A stretch of DNA of 64,000 bases from Chloroflexota bacterium (GTDB taxonomy: Bacteria > Chloroflexota > UBA6077 > JACCZL01). Under the pieces are notes generated by a model. The model was not told the DNA's origin and did not search any database. It saw only the letters and a program-made list of their open reading frames with translations. The position numbers were made by a program, and so were the translations under genes. Shown piece by piece: positions 43,629 to 52,821 of the stretch; position 1 is the stretch's first letter; every line of letters starts with the position of its first letter. The stretch is taken from assembly GCA_020850535.1 (NCBI GenBank), contig JADZEM010000187.1:62001-126000 (forward strand), in the 5' to 3' direction.

Positions 43629-43883
43629 CGTTACAGCTAGAGTGCCCATATCACCAGGGTATACGCCCGGGGTAGCCCTGACGGATTAACGAAAACGGCC
43701 CTCAAACGGGCTCCTGCCTCAGATTGTTGCGCCGACAGTCAACAATCGTCACGGCAATGACACACAGCCGGCTGCCAGGACGCTCGATGTCGAACCGCCC
43801 GGACCGGTCCCACCCTCGCCGACGCGCCGTGGAGCCGGCTGAGCGCTCCTCGTTCGACAGCCTCCGCGGCGTGGCCTCGGGCC

Positions 43884-45950
43884 TCAACGCACCGGGCGCA
43901 CCTCGACGAGGTTCGTGTGAAAGCAGGAGTTCGCCCCGAGGTCAGTCACGTAGTCGGGCGTGGTCCAGTTGACGTTACGCCCGTCCAGGCCGTGCTGCTG
44001 CCAGTGAACGACCTCGCTCACCACCACCCCGCGAGCAACGTCCTCCCCGACCCGTGCCCGAAGCTGACAGCTTCCACGGGCGTTCCAGACCTCCACGATC
44101 TCGCCGTCCAGGATGCCGCGCGCCTCGGCATCCTCGCGGTGCAGATCGAGCGTCGGCTCGCCGGCCAGTCGCCGGAACCGCGGCAAGTTGGCGAAGCTCG
44201 ATCCCAGGAAGTGCTGCTCCTTCGGGGTCAACAGCTTCAGCGGGTACTGCTCGAAGAGGGCCGGGCTGGCCTCGGGACTCTCCAGCTCAGGCGTCCAGTT
44301 CGGCAGCGGATCGTGCCCCTGCTGCTCCAACGATGCGGAGAACAGCTCGATCTTGCCGCTCGGGGTCGGGAAGCGCCCATCCGCGAACGGCGTCCACGGT
44401 CGAGTCGGCAGCGCCAGCCGGACCGCCGATTCGGCTGCCAGCCGCTCCCAGGTGACGCCGTCGAGCAGCGGGCTCGGCGTCTGGAGCAGCTCGCGCACGA
44501 TCTCCTCGGGCGTGGCGTACAGGCACGGCTCGGCGTAGCCCATCCTGCGCGCCAACGCCTGGAACAGCTCCAGGTTGGAGCGCGCCTCGCCGGGCGGCTG
44601 GACCGCCTGGAGGTTGAGGCGCAGGTACAACGACCAGTACGAGAGGTGCAGGTCGGTCTGCTCCAGCTGCATCGTGGCCGGCAGCACGATGTCGGCGTAC
44701 CGGACCGTGTCGGTCGGGAAGATCTCGTGGACGACGGTGAACAGGTCGTCCCGCAGCAGTCCGCGCACCAGCTTGTCCTGGCGCTGCGCCACGGCGGCTG
44801 GATTGCCGTTGACGACCAACAGCGACCGAATCGGCGGATCGGCCGAGAGTAAGGCCTCGCCGATCTGGTTGATGTTGATGCTGCGCGGGACGGTGCGCCG
44901 CAGCTCACCGTCGTGCCCGACCCGCTCCGGATCCCAGGTCAGGTAACGGTTGTTGTAGAGAAAGCCGCCGCCAGGCGTGCCGTACTGGCCGGTCGCCGCC
45001 GGCAGCGTCAGCAGGCAGCGCATCGCCTGGCCACCATTGGTGTGGCGCTGGAGGCCCGGCCCGGTCGTGATGATACCCGGCCGCACGTGAGCGTACAGCC
45101 GCGCCAGCTCGCGCACCGTCTCGGCTGGCAGGCGGGTGATCGCGGCCACGCGCTCGGGCGTGTACTCGGCCGCCCGCTCGCGCAACGCCGGCCAGCCGAC
45201 CGTCCGCTCGGCCAGGAACGCGTCGTCGGTGAGGCACTCGGCGATCAGGACATGCAGGACGCCGAGCGCCAGCGCACCATCCGTTCCAGGGTAGGGACGG
45301 ATGTGCCAGTCGGCGTCGCGCGCCGTCTCGGTCACACGCGGGTCGATCAGGACCACCGTCGCGCCGTTCGCCTTCGCCTCGCGGATGAGCGGCACGGCGT
45401 GCGGGTTGGTGGCGGCCGGGTTGTAGCCCCAGACGAGGATCAGGCGGGCGTTGGGGAGGTCTTCGGGGTCCGCGCCGTGGGAGGCCCCCAGCGTGGCGTG
45501 CATCGCGGCGTGCCCGGCTTCGGAGCAGATACTCCGCACCAGCGTGCTCGCACCCAGCCGGTTCAGGAACCTGCGCTCGCCAACGGCTCGCTGGATGATC
45601 CCGAGCGTCCCAGAGTAGCCGTACGGCAGGATCGCCTCCGGACCGATCTCGCGGACGATCGCCTGCCAGCGCTGGGCGATCTCGTCGAGCGCCTCGTCCC
45701 AGGAGATCCGCACGAACTGTCCGCTGCCCTTCGGCCCGGTGCGCCGCCGCGGGTAGAGCAGGCGGTCAGGGCTGTTGTGACGCTCGAGGTACCGGTTGCC
45801 CTTGCGGCAAAGCCAGCCCCGGGTGATCGGATGGTCGGGATCGCCCACGGTGCGGACCACCCGCCCAGATTCGACCGTCGCGACAATGCCGCAAGTGTCC
45901 GGGCAATTCAGCGGACAGACGCTTCGCACCGTCAAAACGTCAAGCGCCAT
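43884..45950 (-). CDS. Molybdopterin-dependent oxidoreductase with N-terminal 4Fe-4S site
   Basis: A 688-residue member of the DMSO reductase superfamily. The N-terminal cluster ligands are C12-x3-C16-x3-C20 (CPLNCPDTC) and C48 in GWLCRKGN. Cys142 in RSICSEAGH sits where the molybdenum or tungsten ligand occurs, as in acetylene hydratase and thiosulphate/polysulphide reductase relatives. Further family segments are LVWGYNPAATNPHAVPL, LLVVNGNPAAVAQRQ and the C-terminal QLRARVGEDVARGVVVS barrel. There is no Tat signal, so it is cytosolic. No electron-transfer or membrane subunit and no cofactor genes are adjacent. The reaction could be oxidoreduction or a non-redox hydration. Confidence 0.88.
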   Translation of the reverse strand: MALDVLTVRSVCPLNCPDTCGIVATVESGRVVRTVGDPDHPITRGWLCRKGNRYLERHNSPDRLLYPRRRTGPKGSGQFVRISWDEALDEIAQRWQAIVREIGPEAILPYGYSGTLGIIQRAVGERRFLNRLGASTLVRSICSEAGHAAMHATLGASHGADPEDLPNARLILVWGYNPAATNPHAVPLIREAKANGATVVLIDPRVTETARDADWHIRPYPGTDGALALGVLHVLIAECLTDDAFLAERTVGWPALRERAAEYTPERVAAITRLPAETVRELARLYAHVRPGIITTGPGLQRHTNGGQAMRCLLTLPAATGQYGTPGGGFLYNNRYLTWDPERVGHDGELRRTVPRSININQIGEALLSADPPIRSLLVVNGNPAAVAQRQDKLVRGLLRDDLFTVVHEIFPTDTVRYADIVLPATMQLEQTDLHLSYWSLYLRLNLQAVQPPGEARSNLELFQALARRMGYAEPCLYATPEEIVRELLQTPSPLLDGVTWERLAAESAVRLALPTRPWTPFADGRFPTPSGKIELFSASLEQQGHDPLPNWTPELESPEASPALFEQYPLKLLTPKEQHFLGSSFANLPRFRRLAGEPTLDLHREDAEARGILDGEIVEVWNARGSCQLRARVGEDVARGVVVSEVVHWQQHGLDGRNVNWTTPDYVTDLGANSCFHTNLVEVRPVR

Positions 45951-46012
45951 CGCGTCTCTCCAACCAAATACCCATCATCGTCTCATGGATGCAGATTTGC
46001 GTTGTGATGTCG

Positions 46013-46041
46013 TTGACATGCACGTCCAAACCGACCATACT
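46013..46041 (+). promoter_or_regulatory. Sigma-70 promoter of the small zinc-site protein
   Basis: Perfect TTGACA (46013-46018), a 17-base spacer and CATACT (46036-46041). It would start transcription about 23 bases before the GTG at 46070, divergent from the molybdopterin enzyme gene. Confidence 0.6.
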
Positions 46042-46069
46042 CACCGTAGCACGATTGTGAGGTCCGTCC

Positions 46070-46609
46070 GTGCGTCGGCCCACGTACACCTGCACCTTTT
46101 GCGGGCAGGAGTTCTGGCACGAGCCTACCGCTACCCTGCGGATTCTGCCGGATCACCTGGAGTCTTCGGCGTGCCGCAAGGCACGTTGGCGGCAGCACCT
46201 TCGCACCTGGGCAGGATCGGTGTCGCGGGCGGCGCGCGCGTCGCTGTTCGGACGCCCGGCCGAGCGCACCGAGTGGGTGGTCCGTGTGCCGATGGAGCGG
46301 GTGCCGATGTCCGAGGCCGGGCCGATTGACCTCCTGGCGCCGGCCTTCGAGGAGCAACTGACCGGCACCGGTGGCGGGTTCCCGTCGGCACCGCTGCGCT
46401 GGCGGCGCACCTCACTCGACCGGCTGCGCGCGGCCGTCGACACCGAGTTGATTCGCGCCCGGCAGCGCGGCCTCAAGCCCGAGCTGCCCGTCGATTATGA
46501 CGATCTGCGCCGCTGGAGTCGATGCCGCGTCGCCTACGGCCTGGACGGGCACGGCGGACAGCCAGCCCAGGGCGTTGAAGAGATCACGCTGATGATGGTG
46601 CAACGCTAG
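46070..46609 (+). CDS. Small hypothetical protein with N-terminal zinc-like Cys/His cluster
   Basis: A 179-residue protein I do not recognise. The N-terminus, TYTCTFCGQEFWHEPTATLRI, has Cys8 and Cys11, and His29 and Cys35 follow in LPDHLESSACR, together a possible CCHC zinc site. The middle contains a VVRVPMERVPM stretch, and the C-terminal third is charged with an RARQRGLKPELPVDYDDLRRW segment. There is no signal peptide or membrane helix. GTG 46070 follows GAGG and a good promoter, so expression is likely. A role in DNA or RNA binding is only a guess from the zinc-like site. Confidence 0.65.
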   Translation: MRRPTYTCTFCGQEFWHEPTATLRILPDHLESSACRKARWRQHLRTWAGSVSRAARASLFGRPAERTEWVVRVPMERVPMSEAGPIDLLAPAFEEQLTGTGGGFPSAPLRWRRTSLDRLRAAVDTELIRARQRGLKPELPVDYDDLRRWSRCRVAYGLDGHGGQPAQGVEEITLMMVQR

Positions 46610-46660
46610 CACCGCCAGCCTGGGCTATCATCCCGGCCAGTGCGGCCGGAGGTTCCTGGC

Positions 46661-47839
46661 ATGGCGTCAACGGATTCAGCACCCAGGTCGGCATCGGTAG
46701 TCATCGTCGGAGCGGGCGCCATCGGGTGCTCGATTGCCTACCACCTGGCGCAGCGTGGGCAGACCGACGTGGTCGTGGTCGAGCGCGCGACCATCGGCGC
46801 AGGCTCCACCAGCAAGGCGGCGGGCGGCATCCGCGCCCAGTTCGCCACCGAGCTGGAGATCCAGTTCTCGCTCGAAGGGATCGAGCGCTTCAAATCGTTC
46901 ACGGATGAGTTCGGCGTCGATATCGGGTACACCCAGGAGGGGTACCTGTTCGTCGTCAGCGACCCGGCGATCCTGGCGCGATACGAGCGGAACGTCGCGC
47001 TCCAGAACCGGTTCGGCGTGCCGTCGCAGGTCATCACGCCGGCCGAGGTCCGCGACATCGTGCCGGGGATCTCGCTGGACAACGTGATCGCTGGCGTCTG
47101 GTGTCCCACCGACGGCCACGCCACCCCGAACGACGTCTGCATGGCGTTCGCGGCCGGCGCGCGGGCGAAGGGCGTCCGCTTCCTGGAGGAGACGACCGTC
47201 ACCGGCATGTTCCAGGTCGTCGGCGGCCGGACCGGCGTCGAGACGACCGCCGGAACCATCGAGACGCCGTGCGTGGTGATCGCGGCCGGCGCAAACGCCG
47301 CCCCGGTCGCCCGGATGCTCGACGTCGAGGTGCCGGTGGTGCCGAAGCGCCGCCACATCTTCGTGACCGACACCTTCGACGGCGTGCGCCACCCGCTGCC
47401 GCTCGTCATCGACACGGCCTCGGGGTTCTACGCGCGCAGCGAGCAGCACACGCTGCTGATGAGTCCCGGCGACGTGGGCGAGGTGACCGACTACCTGGAA
47501 GCGCCCGTCGATTGGAGCGTGCTGGAGCGGACGGTCGAGGTCGGCATCCGGCGGTTCCCCTCGCTCGAACAGGCGACGGTCCGCAACGCCTGGGCCGGCC
47601 TGCGCCCGCTCACCCCTGACGAGCACGCCATCGTGGACTGGCTGCCGGGCGTCGATGGCGTCTTCTGCGCCGTCGGCTTCTGCGGCCACGGCTTCCAGCA
47701 CTCGCCGGCCACCGGCAACCACGTGGCCGAGTGGCTGTTGGAAGGTCGGCCGTCGCTCGACCTCTCACCGCTCGGGTTTGCCCGGTTCGCGGGCCGCGAC
47801 ACCACAGTACACGGCTCGATAGTCTCTGGCGTCGACTGA
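46661..47839 (+). CDS. FAD-dependent oxidoreductase, DAO/DadA-SoxB type
   Basis: A 392-residue flavoprotein of the D-amino-acid oxidase / sarcosine oxidase beta group. The dinucleotide motif VVIVGAGAIGCSIAYHLA is at the N-terminus, and VVVVERATIGAGSTSKAAGGIRAQF resembles sarcosine/dimethylglycine oxidases. The C-terminal NAWAGLRPLTPDEHAIVDW and FCAVGFCGHGFQHSPATG are the second FAD-contact region. It should oxidise a secondary amine or amino acid. ATG 46661 has GGAGG at 46648-46652. A PPOX-family gene follows within about 16 bases, probably in the same operon. Confidence 0.88.
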   Translation: MASTDSAPRSASVVIVGAGAIGCSIAYHLAQRGQTDVVVVERATIGAGSTSKAAGGIRAQFATELEIQFSLEGIERFKSFTDEFGVDIGYTQEGYLFVVSDPAILARYERNVALQNRFGVPSQVITPAEVRDIVPGISLDNVIAGVWCPTDGHATPNDVCMAFAAGARAKGVRFLEETTVTGMFQVVGGRTGVETTAGTIETPCVVIAAGANAAPVARMLDVEVPVVPKRRHIFVTDTFDGVRHPLPLVIDTASGFYARSEQHTLLMSPGDVGEVTDYLEAPVDWSVLERTVEVGIRRFPSLEQATVRNAWAGLRPLTPDEHAIVDWLPGVDGVFCAVGFCGHGFQHSPATGNHVAEWLLEGRPSLDLSPLGFARFAGRDTTVHGSIVSGVD

Positions 47840-47855
47840 CCGGAAGGGGATGACG

Positions 47856-48263
47856 ATGACCCACGACGAAGCCCTGCGCTTCGTGGGCGGCCATACGAAG
47901 GCCGTGCTTGCCACCATCAAGCGCGACGGCCGCCCCCAGCTCTCGCACGTCTCGTACACGCTGGACGACGACGGCCTCATCAAGATCTCGGTCACCAGGG
48001 ACCGCGCCAAGACTCGCAACCTGCTGCGCGACCCACGCGCCACCCTCTCCATTGTCGACGACAACTGGAGCCAGTATCTCGTCGTGGAGGGTAGCTGCAC
48101 GGTCATCGAGGACGATCCCGTCCCCGTCCTGCGCCGCGTCTACGAGCGGATTCGCGGCGGTCCCCACCCGGACTGGGCCGACTTCGACGCCGCGATGATC
48201 CGCGACGGCCGGGTCGTCCTCCAGATCACCGTGGACCGCATCTACCCGCTCGACCGGGGCTGA
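47856..48263 (+). CDS. PPOX-class F420-dependent oxidoreductase-like protein
   Basis: A 135-residue split-barrel flavin/deazaflavin-binding protein. The sequence LRFVGGHTKAVLATIKRDGRPQLSHVSY followed by ISVTRDRAKTRNLLRDPRATLSI matches the TIGR03618-type PPOX family that uses F420. Such proteins reduce small conjugated molecules or act as quinone or biliverdin reductases. GGAAGGGG at 47842-47849 suits ATG 47856 better than ATG 47850, which it touches. Presence of this family suggests that the host makes coenzyme F420, as actinobacteria and some Chloroflexota do. Confidence 0.85.
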   Translation: MTHDEALRFVGGHTKAVLATIKRDGRPQLSHVSYTLDDDGLIKISVTRDRAKTRNLLRDPRATLSIVDDNWSQYLVVEGSCTVIEDDPVPVLRRVYERIRGGPHPDWADFDAAMIRDGRVVLQITVDRIYPLDRG

Positions 48264-48361
48264 GCCGGCGCCTCAGCGGCCCGAGGTCAGCCGGAGCTCT
48301 AGACCAGGCCCACGTTGAAAACCGCAGGCACGTGGCAAGTAGTTTCCATCGTAGCTCTGGA

Positions 48362-49273
48362 CTAGCGGCGGCCTCGGCGCGCCTGCCGCGTCAGCAGGAA
48401 GGCATCCACCTCGGCGCGCGTCGGCAGGGACGGCTGGGCGCCCATCTTGGTGGTGGCGAGCGCGCCGGCCGCCGATGCTGCTGACAGCGCCGCCCTGACG
48501 CCGCGCTCAGAGAACGTGGCTGCCAGCGCGCCAAGAAACGCATCGCCGGCCGCCGTCGAATCGATGCTCGGCACGCGGAACGGCGGCACCTCGGTCGTCT
48601 CGTCCGGCGTGATGAGCTGCGCGCCGCGTTCCCCGAGCGTCAGCACGATCTGCTGCACGCCCTTGGCGAAGAGGTCGGCTGGATCGCCGCTGCCGGCCGT
48701 CAGGTGCTCCAGCTCGGTCTCGTTGACGACGAGGTAGGACAGGCCCGCCAGCAGATCGTCGGGCAGCGCCTGGACGGGGCTCGGATTGAGGAAGACGGCC
48801 ACGCCGGCGGCCTTCGCGATGGCCGCTGCCGCCACCACCGTCGCCATCGGCACCTCAAGCTGCATCAGCAGCCCATCCGCGCCCTGGATCGCCTCGGTCG
48901 CGGCGACCACGTCGTCCGGGGTCAACAGTGCATTGGCCGCCGGCACGACCACGATGGTGTTCGTTCCGTGGGCATCGACGGTGATGATGGCGGTCCCGGT
49001 CGGCCCCTCAGCTCGTCCGATGCGGCTGATCTCGACGCCGTTCCGCAGCAGATCGCCCACTAGCGCCCGGCCCGCCTCGTCCGTTCCGACCTTCCCGACC
49101 ATCACGACGCTCGCACCCATGCGCGCGGCAGCCAGTGCTTGATTCGCGCCTTTGCCGCCCCCGAACCGTTGCAGCTCGGACCCGAGTATCGTCTCGCCAG
49201 CATCCGGGAGGCGGTCGGTGGTCACAACAAGGTCGAGGTTGATGCTGCCAACAACGGCGACTCGGGCGGCCAT
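48362..49273 (-). CDS. rbsK: Ribokinase (PfkB family)
   Basis: A 303-residue sugar kinase. The N-terminus VVGSINLDLVVTTDRLPDAGET is the ribokinase start. The substrate signature FGGGKGANQALAAARMG (37-53), the NETELEHL loop and the catalytic DSTAAGDAFLGALA with the active-site aspartate complete the PfkB fold. It phosphorylates ribose (or deoxyribose) with ATP. No ribose transporter or RbsD is adjacent; the sugar ABC system at 8311-11695 is distant. A TACAAT -10-like hexamer is on the minus strand near 49317-49312. A short tail ends RQARRGRR. Confidence 0.9.
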   Translation of the reverse strand: MAARVAVVGSINLDLVVTTDRLPDAGETILGSELQRFGGGKGANQALAAARMGASVVMVGKVGTDEAGRALVGDLLRNGVEISRIGRAEGPTGTAIITVDAHGTNTIVVVPAANALLTPDDVVAATEAIQGADGLLMQLEVPMATVVAAAAIAKAAGVAVFLNPSPVQALPDDLLAGLSYLVVNETELEHLTAGSGDPADLFAKGVQQIVLTLGERGAQLITPDETTEVPPFRVPSIDSTAAGDAFLGALAATFSERGVRAALSAASAAGALATTKMGAQPSLPTRAEVDAFLLTRQARRGRR

Positions 49274-49481
49274 GCTCGTCCTCCGCCTCCCGCCGGGAGA
49301 GGCCAGCGACGATTGTAGCCCCCGCCCGTCCGACGTGGCCGGAAAGCGTAGCAGTGTGTGCCGTTCACGTACCGTTCACCGTGGCATCCGGCAGCGTACA
49401 CGCGCCGACTGTAACGGGACTGTGATGTCTGCTCAGTCCCGCCAGATCGGGCGAAGTCAACGAAATGTGACGCTTCACCTC

Positions 49482-49510
49482 TTCCGTTCAGCAGCCGCCC
49501 CGCGTAGAGT
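49482..49510 (+). promoter_or_regulatory. Possible promoter of the TPR-SH3 gene
   Basis: TTCCGT (49482-49487), 17 bases, TAGAGT (49505-49510). It is a modest match. The gene-free stretch 49274-49633 between ribokinase and the TPR-SH3 gene holds this, a divergent -10-like TACAAT for ribokinase, and no credible small gene. Confidence 0.3.
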
Positions 49511-49633
49511 AGGCCGCGTGCCGCACCCTTCCGTCGAGAGGGGACATCGACGACGAGGCGCGGCCCGGCTCGGGCGTGTGGGCGAGATCCAGGACGCAGA
49601 CATGTCGATCCCGGGTTCGGTTGGAGGACAGGC

Positions 49634-51253
49634 GTGGCAGTGGGCAGACAGGGCCAGGCGGAGGCACGGCAACCGTACGACGAGGCCGCCAGGGCGCGAG
49701 CGACGCGGCCGGGCGAGCAGGCGTCTCGGCGGACAGGTCCGGGTGGTCCGGCGTTCATCAGCGATCAGGCTGAGGAGCAGTACCATCTCGACCAACTGCA
49801 CGATCCGCAGGCCGATCCACTGACGAAGGCATCGGCGCGCATCGAGCTTGCCCGCATGTACGAGCGGCGCGGCCAGTTCGCTGAGGCGGCCGAGATGTAC
49901 GAGCGGAATGTCTGGGCGGGTATCCGCACGCCGGCGACCTACGCCGGCCTGGCCGCCGCCTACCGACAGATCGGTCGCAACGACCTTGCCGACGCCGCGC
50001 TGGAGCAGGTCCGTCGCCAGGGCGGCGCGGTCACCCCGATGGCGCAGGCTGCGACGGTGTCCCCCGCCTACGCCGATACCGCCCCGCTGCCAGCAGCTCA
50101 GCCGCGTCAGCAGCGCCGCGACCATCGGACGTCGGCGGTCCGCCAGAGCGCCGAGCGCATTGGGAGCCTGCAGCCACGGCAGGTGACAGCACGGCCCACC
50201 GGTCAGGTGGCCAGCCAGCCCCGCGCAACGCGTGAGGAGCGCCGCTCGGCCCTCGGCCTTGACTCGCTGCCGCAAGTCGACCTGATGGCGCAGATTCGTG
50301 CCCTTACTGCACCGATCATGCGGAACGAGATCGGGCGTCGGACCGTCGTCGCCTCGTCCGTGCTGATCCCGATCGCGATCGGCGTCGCGATCTTTGCCGT
50401 CGTCGTCATGACCTCCACCCGCTCGCGAGCCGCCGAGCCACCGGCCACGGCTTCCGCGCCAGCACCGGCTGCGACTGCGCCCGCGCCGCCGGCCGCCGAG
50501 GCTCAGCCGACCCAGGCGCCGGCCGTTCTCGCCGCGCTGACGGAGCCGCCGGACGCTGCCCGCCTCGTCATCCAGAACACCGGCCCCGGCGGCCTGACGC
50601 TGCGCCGCTCGCCCGGGGTCGGAGAGCGCATCCGGATCCTGAACGACGGCACCGAGGTCGCCGACCTTGGCGACACCGCCGAGCACAGCGGTCGAAGCTG
50701 GAAGAAGGTTCGCGATCCGCAGGGCAGCGTGGGCTGGGCCGCCGCCGAGTTCCTGACGGCCCCCGGGGCCGCCACCGACGCCGCGCCCATGTCCAGCGCG
50801 GCCGGGGCGGCGCCGCGTCCGCAGGCTGGCCCTCCGTTCGCGTCCGGCGGCCTGGGCCTGAGCCGCGCCGAGTGGGAAGTGGCACACGGCCAGCCGACCC
50901 GCAGCAGCATCTTCCTGGAGTATGCTGGCGGCCGACTGGTCGTCGGGCTGCTGGAGGGCAACGTCTGGCACCTGGAGCGCGTCTGGCAGCGCAACGATGC
51001 CACGCCGCTCGACGCCGCCCGCAACGATGCTCGCGTCTACGTCCCGAGCGACGCCGTCCTGGTGCAGTCGCTGGACCGTGGCGACGGGCGCATCATCGAC
51101 GTGTACAGCAGCGCCATCCTGACCGGACGCTTCGGACAGACCGCCTGGAACGGCGGCCGGCCCGGCACCTTCACGATCCAGTACCGCTTCCGGACGCCTG
51201 CTGACCGCATGGTCATCTCGGCGATGTTCCGCCTCGGCGATCTGCTCTCGTAG
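49634..51253 (+). CDS. TPR and SH3b membrane protein of unknown function
   Basis: A 539-residue protein. A charged Gln/Arg/Pro-rich start is followed by a small tetratricopeptide region (about 50-130: SARIELARMYERRGQFAEAAEMYERNV, then TYAGLAAAYRQIGRNDLADAALEQV). After a basic linker, one membrane helix (about 238-260, VVASSVLIPIAIGVAIFAVVVM) puts the rest outside. An Ala/Pro stretch leads to a bacterial SH3 domain (LTLRRSPGVGERIRILNDGTE to GWAAAEFLT). The C-terminal 150 residues are an unclassified beta-rich domain (ARVYVPSDAVLVQSLDRGDG). GTG 49634 follows GGAGGA. The SH3b part suggests contact with peptidoglycan; the cytosolic TPR suggests a protein partner. Confidence 0.8.
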   Translation: MAVGRQGQAEARQPYDEAARARATRPGEQASRRTGPGGPAFISDQAEEQYHLDQLHDPQADPLTKASARIELARMYERRGQFAEAAEMYERNVWAGIRTPATYAGLAAAYRQIGRNDLADAALEQVRRQGGAVTPMAQAATVSPAYADTAPLPAAQPRQQRRDHRTSAVRQSAERIGSLQPRQVTARPTGQVASQPRATREERRSALGLDSLPQVDLMAQIRALTAPIMRNEIGRRTVVASSVLIPIAIGVAIFAVVVMTSTRSRAAEPPATASAPAPAATAPAPPAAEAQPTQAPAVLAALTEPPDAARLVIQNTGPGGLTLRRSPGVGERIRILNDGTEVADLGDTAEHSGRSWKKVRDPQGSVGWAAAEFLTAPGAATDAAPMSSAAGAAPRPQAGPPFASGGLGLSRAEWEVAHGQPTRSSIFLEYAGGRLVVGLLEGNVWHLERVWQRNDATPLDAARNDARVYVPSDAVLVQSLDRGDGRIIDVYSSAILTGRFGQTAWNGGRPGTFTIQYRFRTPADRMVISAMFRLGDLLS

Positions 51254-51283
51254 CCGCGCGGCAGTCGCCGCCCGTCCCCGTCC

Positions 51284-51640
51284 ATGACACGACCGCCGCT
51301 CCGTGTGACCGTCTCCTTTCCCGAGGGGACGGTCACGCTGTTGCCACGGCGCGCGCCTGTCGGCCACAGCGATCCGATCCGTGGCACATCGCTGGCAGCC
51401 TATCCACTCGGCGAGAGTGGCGTGGACGCCGTCCGGGCGGCGCTGGCAGCCGCCGACGCCGGCGCGTCGACGCTGCACCCGGCCGTCGTCGAACCTGACC
51501 AGCAACCGGCCGCCGCCGTGCTCGGCCTGACCGAGCAGCAGGCAGTGGTGGTCGGCGTCGCGCTTGGCCTGCGAGCCATCCTGTTCTGGGACGGGCGACG
51601 CGGCAGCATCCTGGCGTGTGCGCCCGCCGACCAGACTTGA
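51284..51640 (+). CDS. Small hypothetical protein, possibly DUF3293-like
   Basis: A 118-residue protein with no sure family. The C-terminal part EQQAVVVGVALGLRAILFWDG resembles the end of DUF3293 proteins, where a regularly spaced Ala/Leu helix precedes an aliphatic strand, but this is weak. There is no signal peptide, membrane helix or cysteine cluster. It lies 30 bases after the TPR-SH3 gene and could be in its operon. It converges with the Gfo/Idh/MocA gene (6-base gap). Confidence 0.55.
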   Translation: MTRPPLRVTVSFPEGTVTLLPRRAPVGHSDPIRGTSLAAYPLGESGVDAVRAALAAADAGASTLHPAVVEPDQQPAAAVLGLTEQQAVVVGVALGLRAILFWDGRRGSILACAPADQT

Positions 51641-51646
51641 GCCGTC

Positions 51647-52729
51647 CTACCGTGGGCCGGTCGGCGTCTTCTCCACCGTCACGGTACGGCGCTCCGCCGC
51701 GCTGAGGTGCGCCGCGTCCATCACCGCCTGCACCCGCAGCCCCTGGTAGAAGTCCGCGAAATCCGGCGTCACCTCGCCGCGCACGCGCCTGACCAGCCGG
51801 TCAGCCAGCTCCACGAACGGAGCGATCCGCGGATCGCCCTGGATGTTGCGCACGAGCCGCCCCGGGATCTCGGCGGCCTCCCAGGAGCCAGTGCCCGTCG
51901 CCGTCAACAGCCGCGCATCGTCCTCGATGGCCAGCGCGCCCTGCGAGCCGTACGCTTCGAGCATCAGCTTGCCGGGCCGGGCCAGACCGGTCAGGTCCAC
52001 CGAACAGCGCGCGCCGCTGGCAAACCGCAGGTGCAGCGCGACGTCGTCGTCAGCGGTCACGTCGCCCCAACCCTTGCCGTCCTTCGTCGGCCGGCGCGAC
52101 ACGAACGTGTTGACCTGTGCGCTGACCGCTTCAATTTCGCCGAACCACCAGAGCAGCGAGTCGATGAGGTGCGAGCCGAGCGCGCCGAACACCCCGCCAC
52201 CCTTCGAGCGCTCGGACCACCAGTCCCAGGCACGGCTGTTCGACTCAGCCAGCATCCCGAGCAGCCAGGCCCAACGGATGACGCGCGGCTCGCCAAGGTG
52301 GCCAGCGTCGATCAGCTCTTTCATTCGCGAGCGGGCCGGCCGATACCTGAACTCGTGATCCACGGCGTGGACGCGCCCCGAGGCCGCCGCCGCCTCGACC
52401 ATCTCCAGCCCCTCGGCGACGCTCAGCGCGAACGGCTTCTCGCAGAAGATGTGGCGTCCCCGCGCGATGGTCTCCAGCGCCATCTCGCGGTGCAGGTAGG
52501 GCGGCGTCACGATACTGACGATGTCGCACTCAACCTCGTCGAGCATCTTGCGCCAGTCGCCGTACGCCGCCGGGATGCCGAACTTCTCGGCGGTCAGGGC
52601 TGCGCGGTCGGGGTTGGCGCTGGCAACGGCGACCACCTCGACATCCGGCATCAGCTGAAACCCGGGGATCTGCACTGCCGACGCGAAACTGGTGCCGATG
52701 ACGGCGACCTTCAGTGGCTGATCGGGCAT
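51647..52729 (-). CDS. Gfo/Idh/MocA family oxidoreductase
   Basis: A 360-residue NAD(P)-dependent dehydrogenase, paralogous to the one at 35358 but clearly different in sequence. The N-terminal LKVAVIGTSFASAVQIPGF replaces the usual GxGxxG third glycine region with GTSFAS. The catalytic motif is HIFCEKPFALSVAEGLEMV. The substrate domain contains AFGALGSHLIDSLLWWFGEIEAVSAQ (written here VFGALGSHLIDSLLWW), with a conserved histidine. Probable substrates are sugars or polyols. It is divergent from the VTT-protein gene across a spacer that contains a 22-bp palindrome. Confidence 0.87.
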   Translation of the reverse strand: MPDQPLKVAVIGTSFASAVQIPGFQLMPDVEVVAVASANPDRAALTAEKFGIPAAYGDWRKMLDEVECDIVSIVTPPYLHREMALETIARGRHIFCEKPFALSVAEGLEMVEAAAASGRVHAVDHEFRYRPARSRMKELIDAGHLGEPRVIRWAWLLGMLAESNSRAWDWWSERSKGGGVFGALGSHLIDSLLWWFGEIEAVSAQVNTFVSRRPTKDGKGWGDVTADDDVALHLRFASGARCSVDLTGLARPGKLMLEAYGSQGALAIEDDARLLTATGTGSWEAAEIPGRLVRNIQGDPRIAPFVELADRLVRRVRGEVTPDFADFYQGLRVQAVMDAAHLSAAERRTVTVEKTPTGPR

Positions 52730-52799
52730 CGAACGGCTCCAAGAGACTGAGATCGCGGCGGGCCATTCGGGCCTGCCGCGTGGACACCCGCCCAGGATC

Positions 52800-52821
52800 G
52801 CACGTCAGCATGCTGACGTGC
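52800..52821. promoter_or_regulatory. 22-bp perfect palindrome between divergent genes
   Basis: The 11-base arm GCACGTCAGCA is followed directly by its exact reverse complement. It lies 71 bases upstream of the Gfo/Idh/MocA start and 137 before the VTT-protein start. Length, perfection and location suggest a dimeric regulator's operator. A second inverted pair, CGTGACAG (52835-52842) and CTGTCACG (52882-52889), brackets a -10-like TACAAT (52863-52868). Confidence 0.5.
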
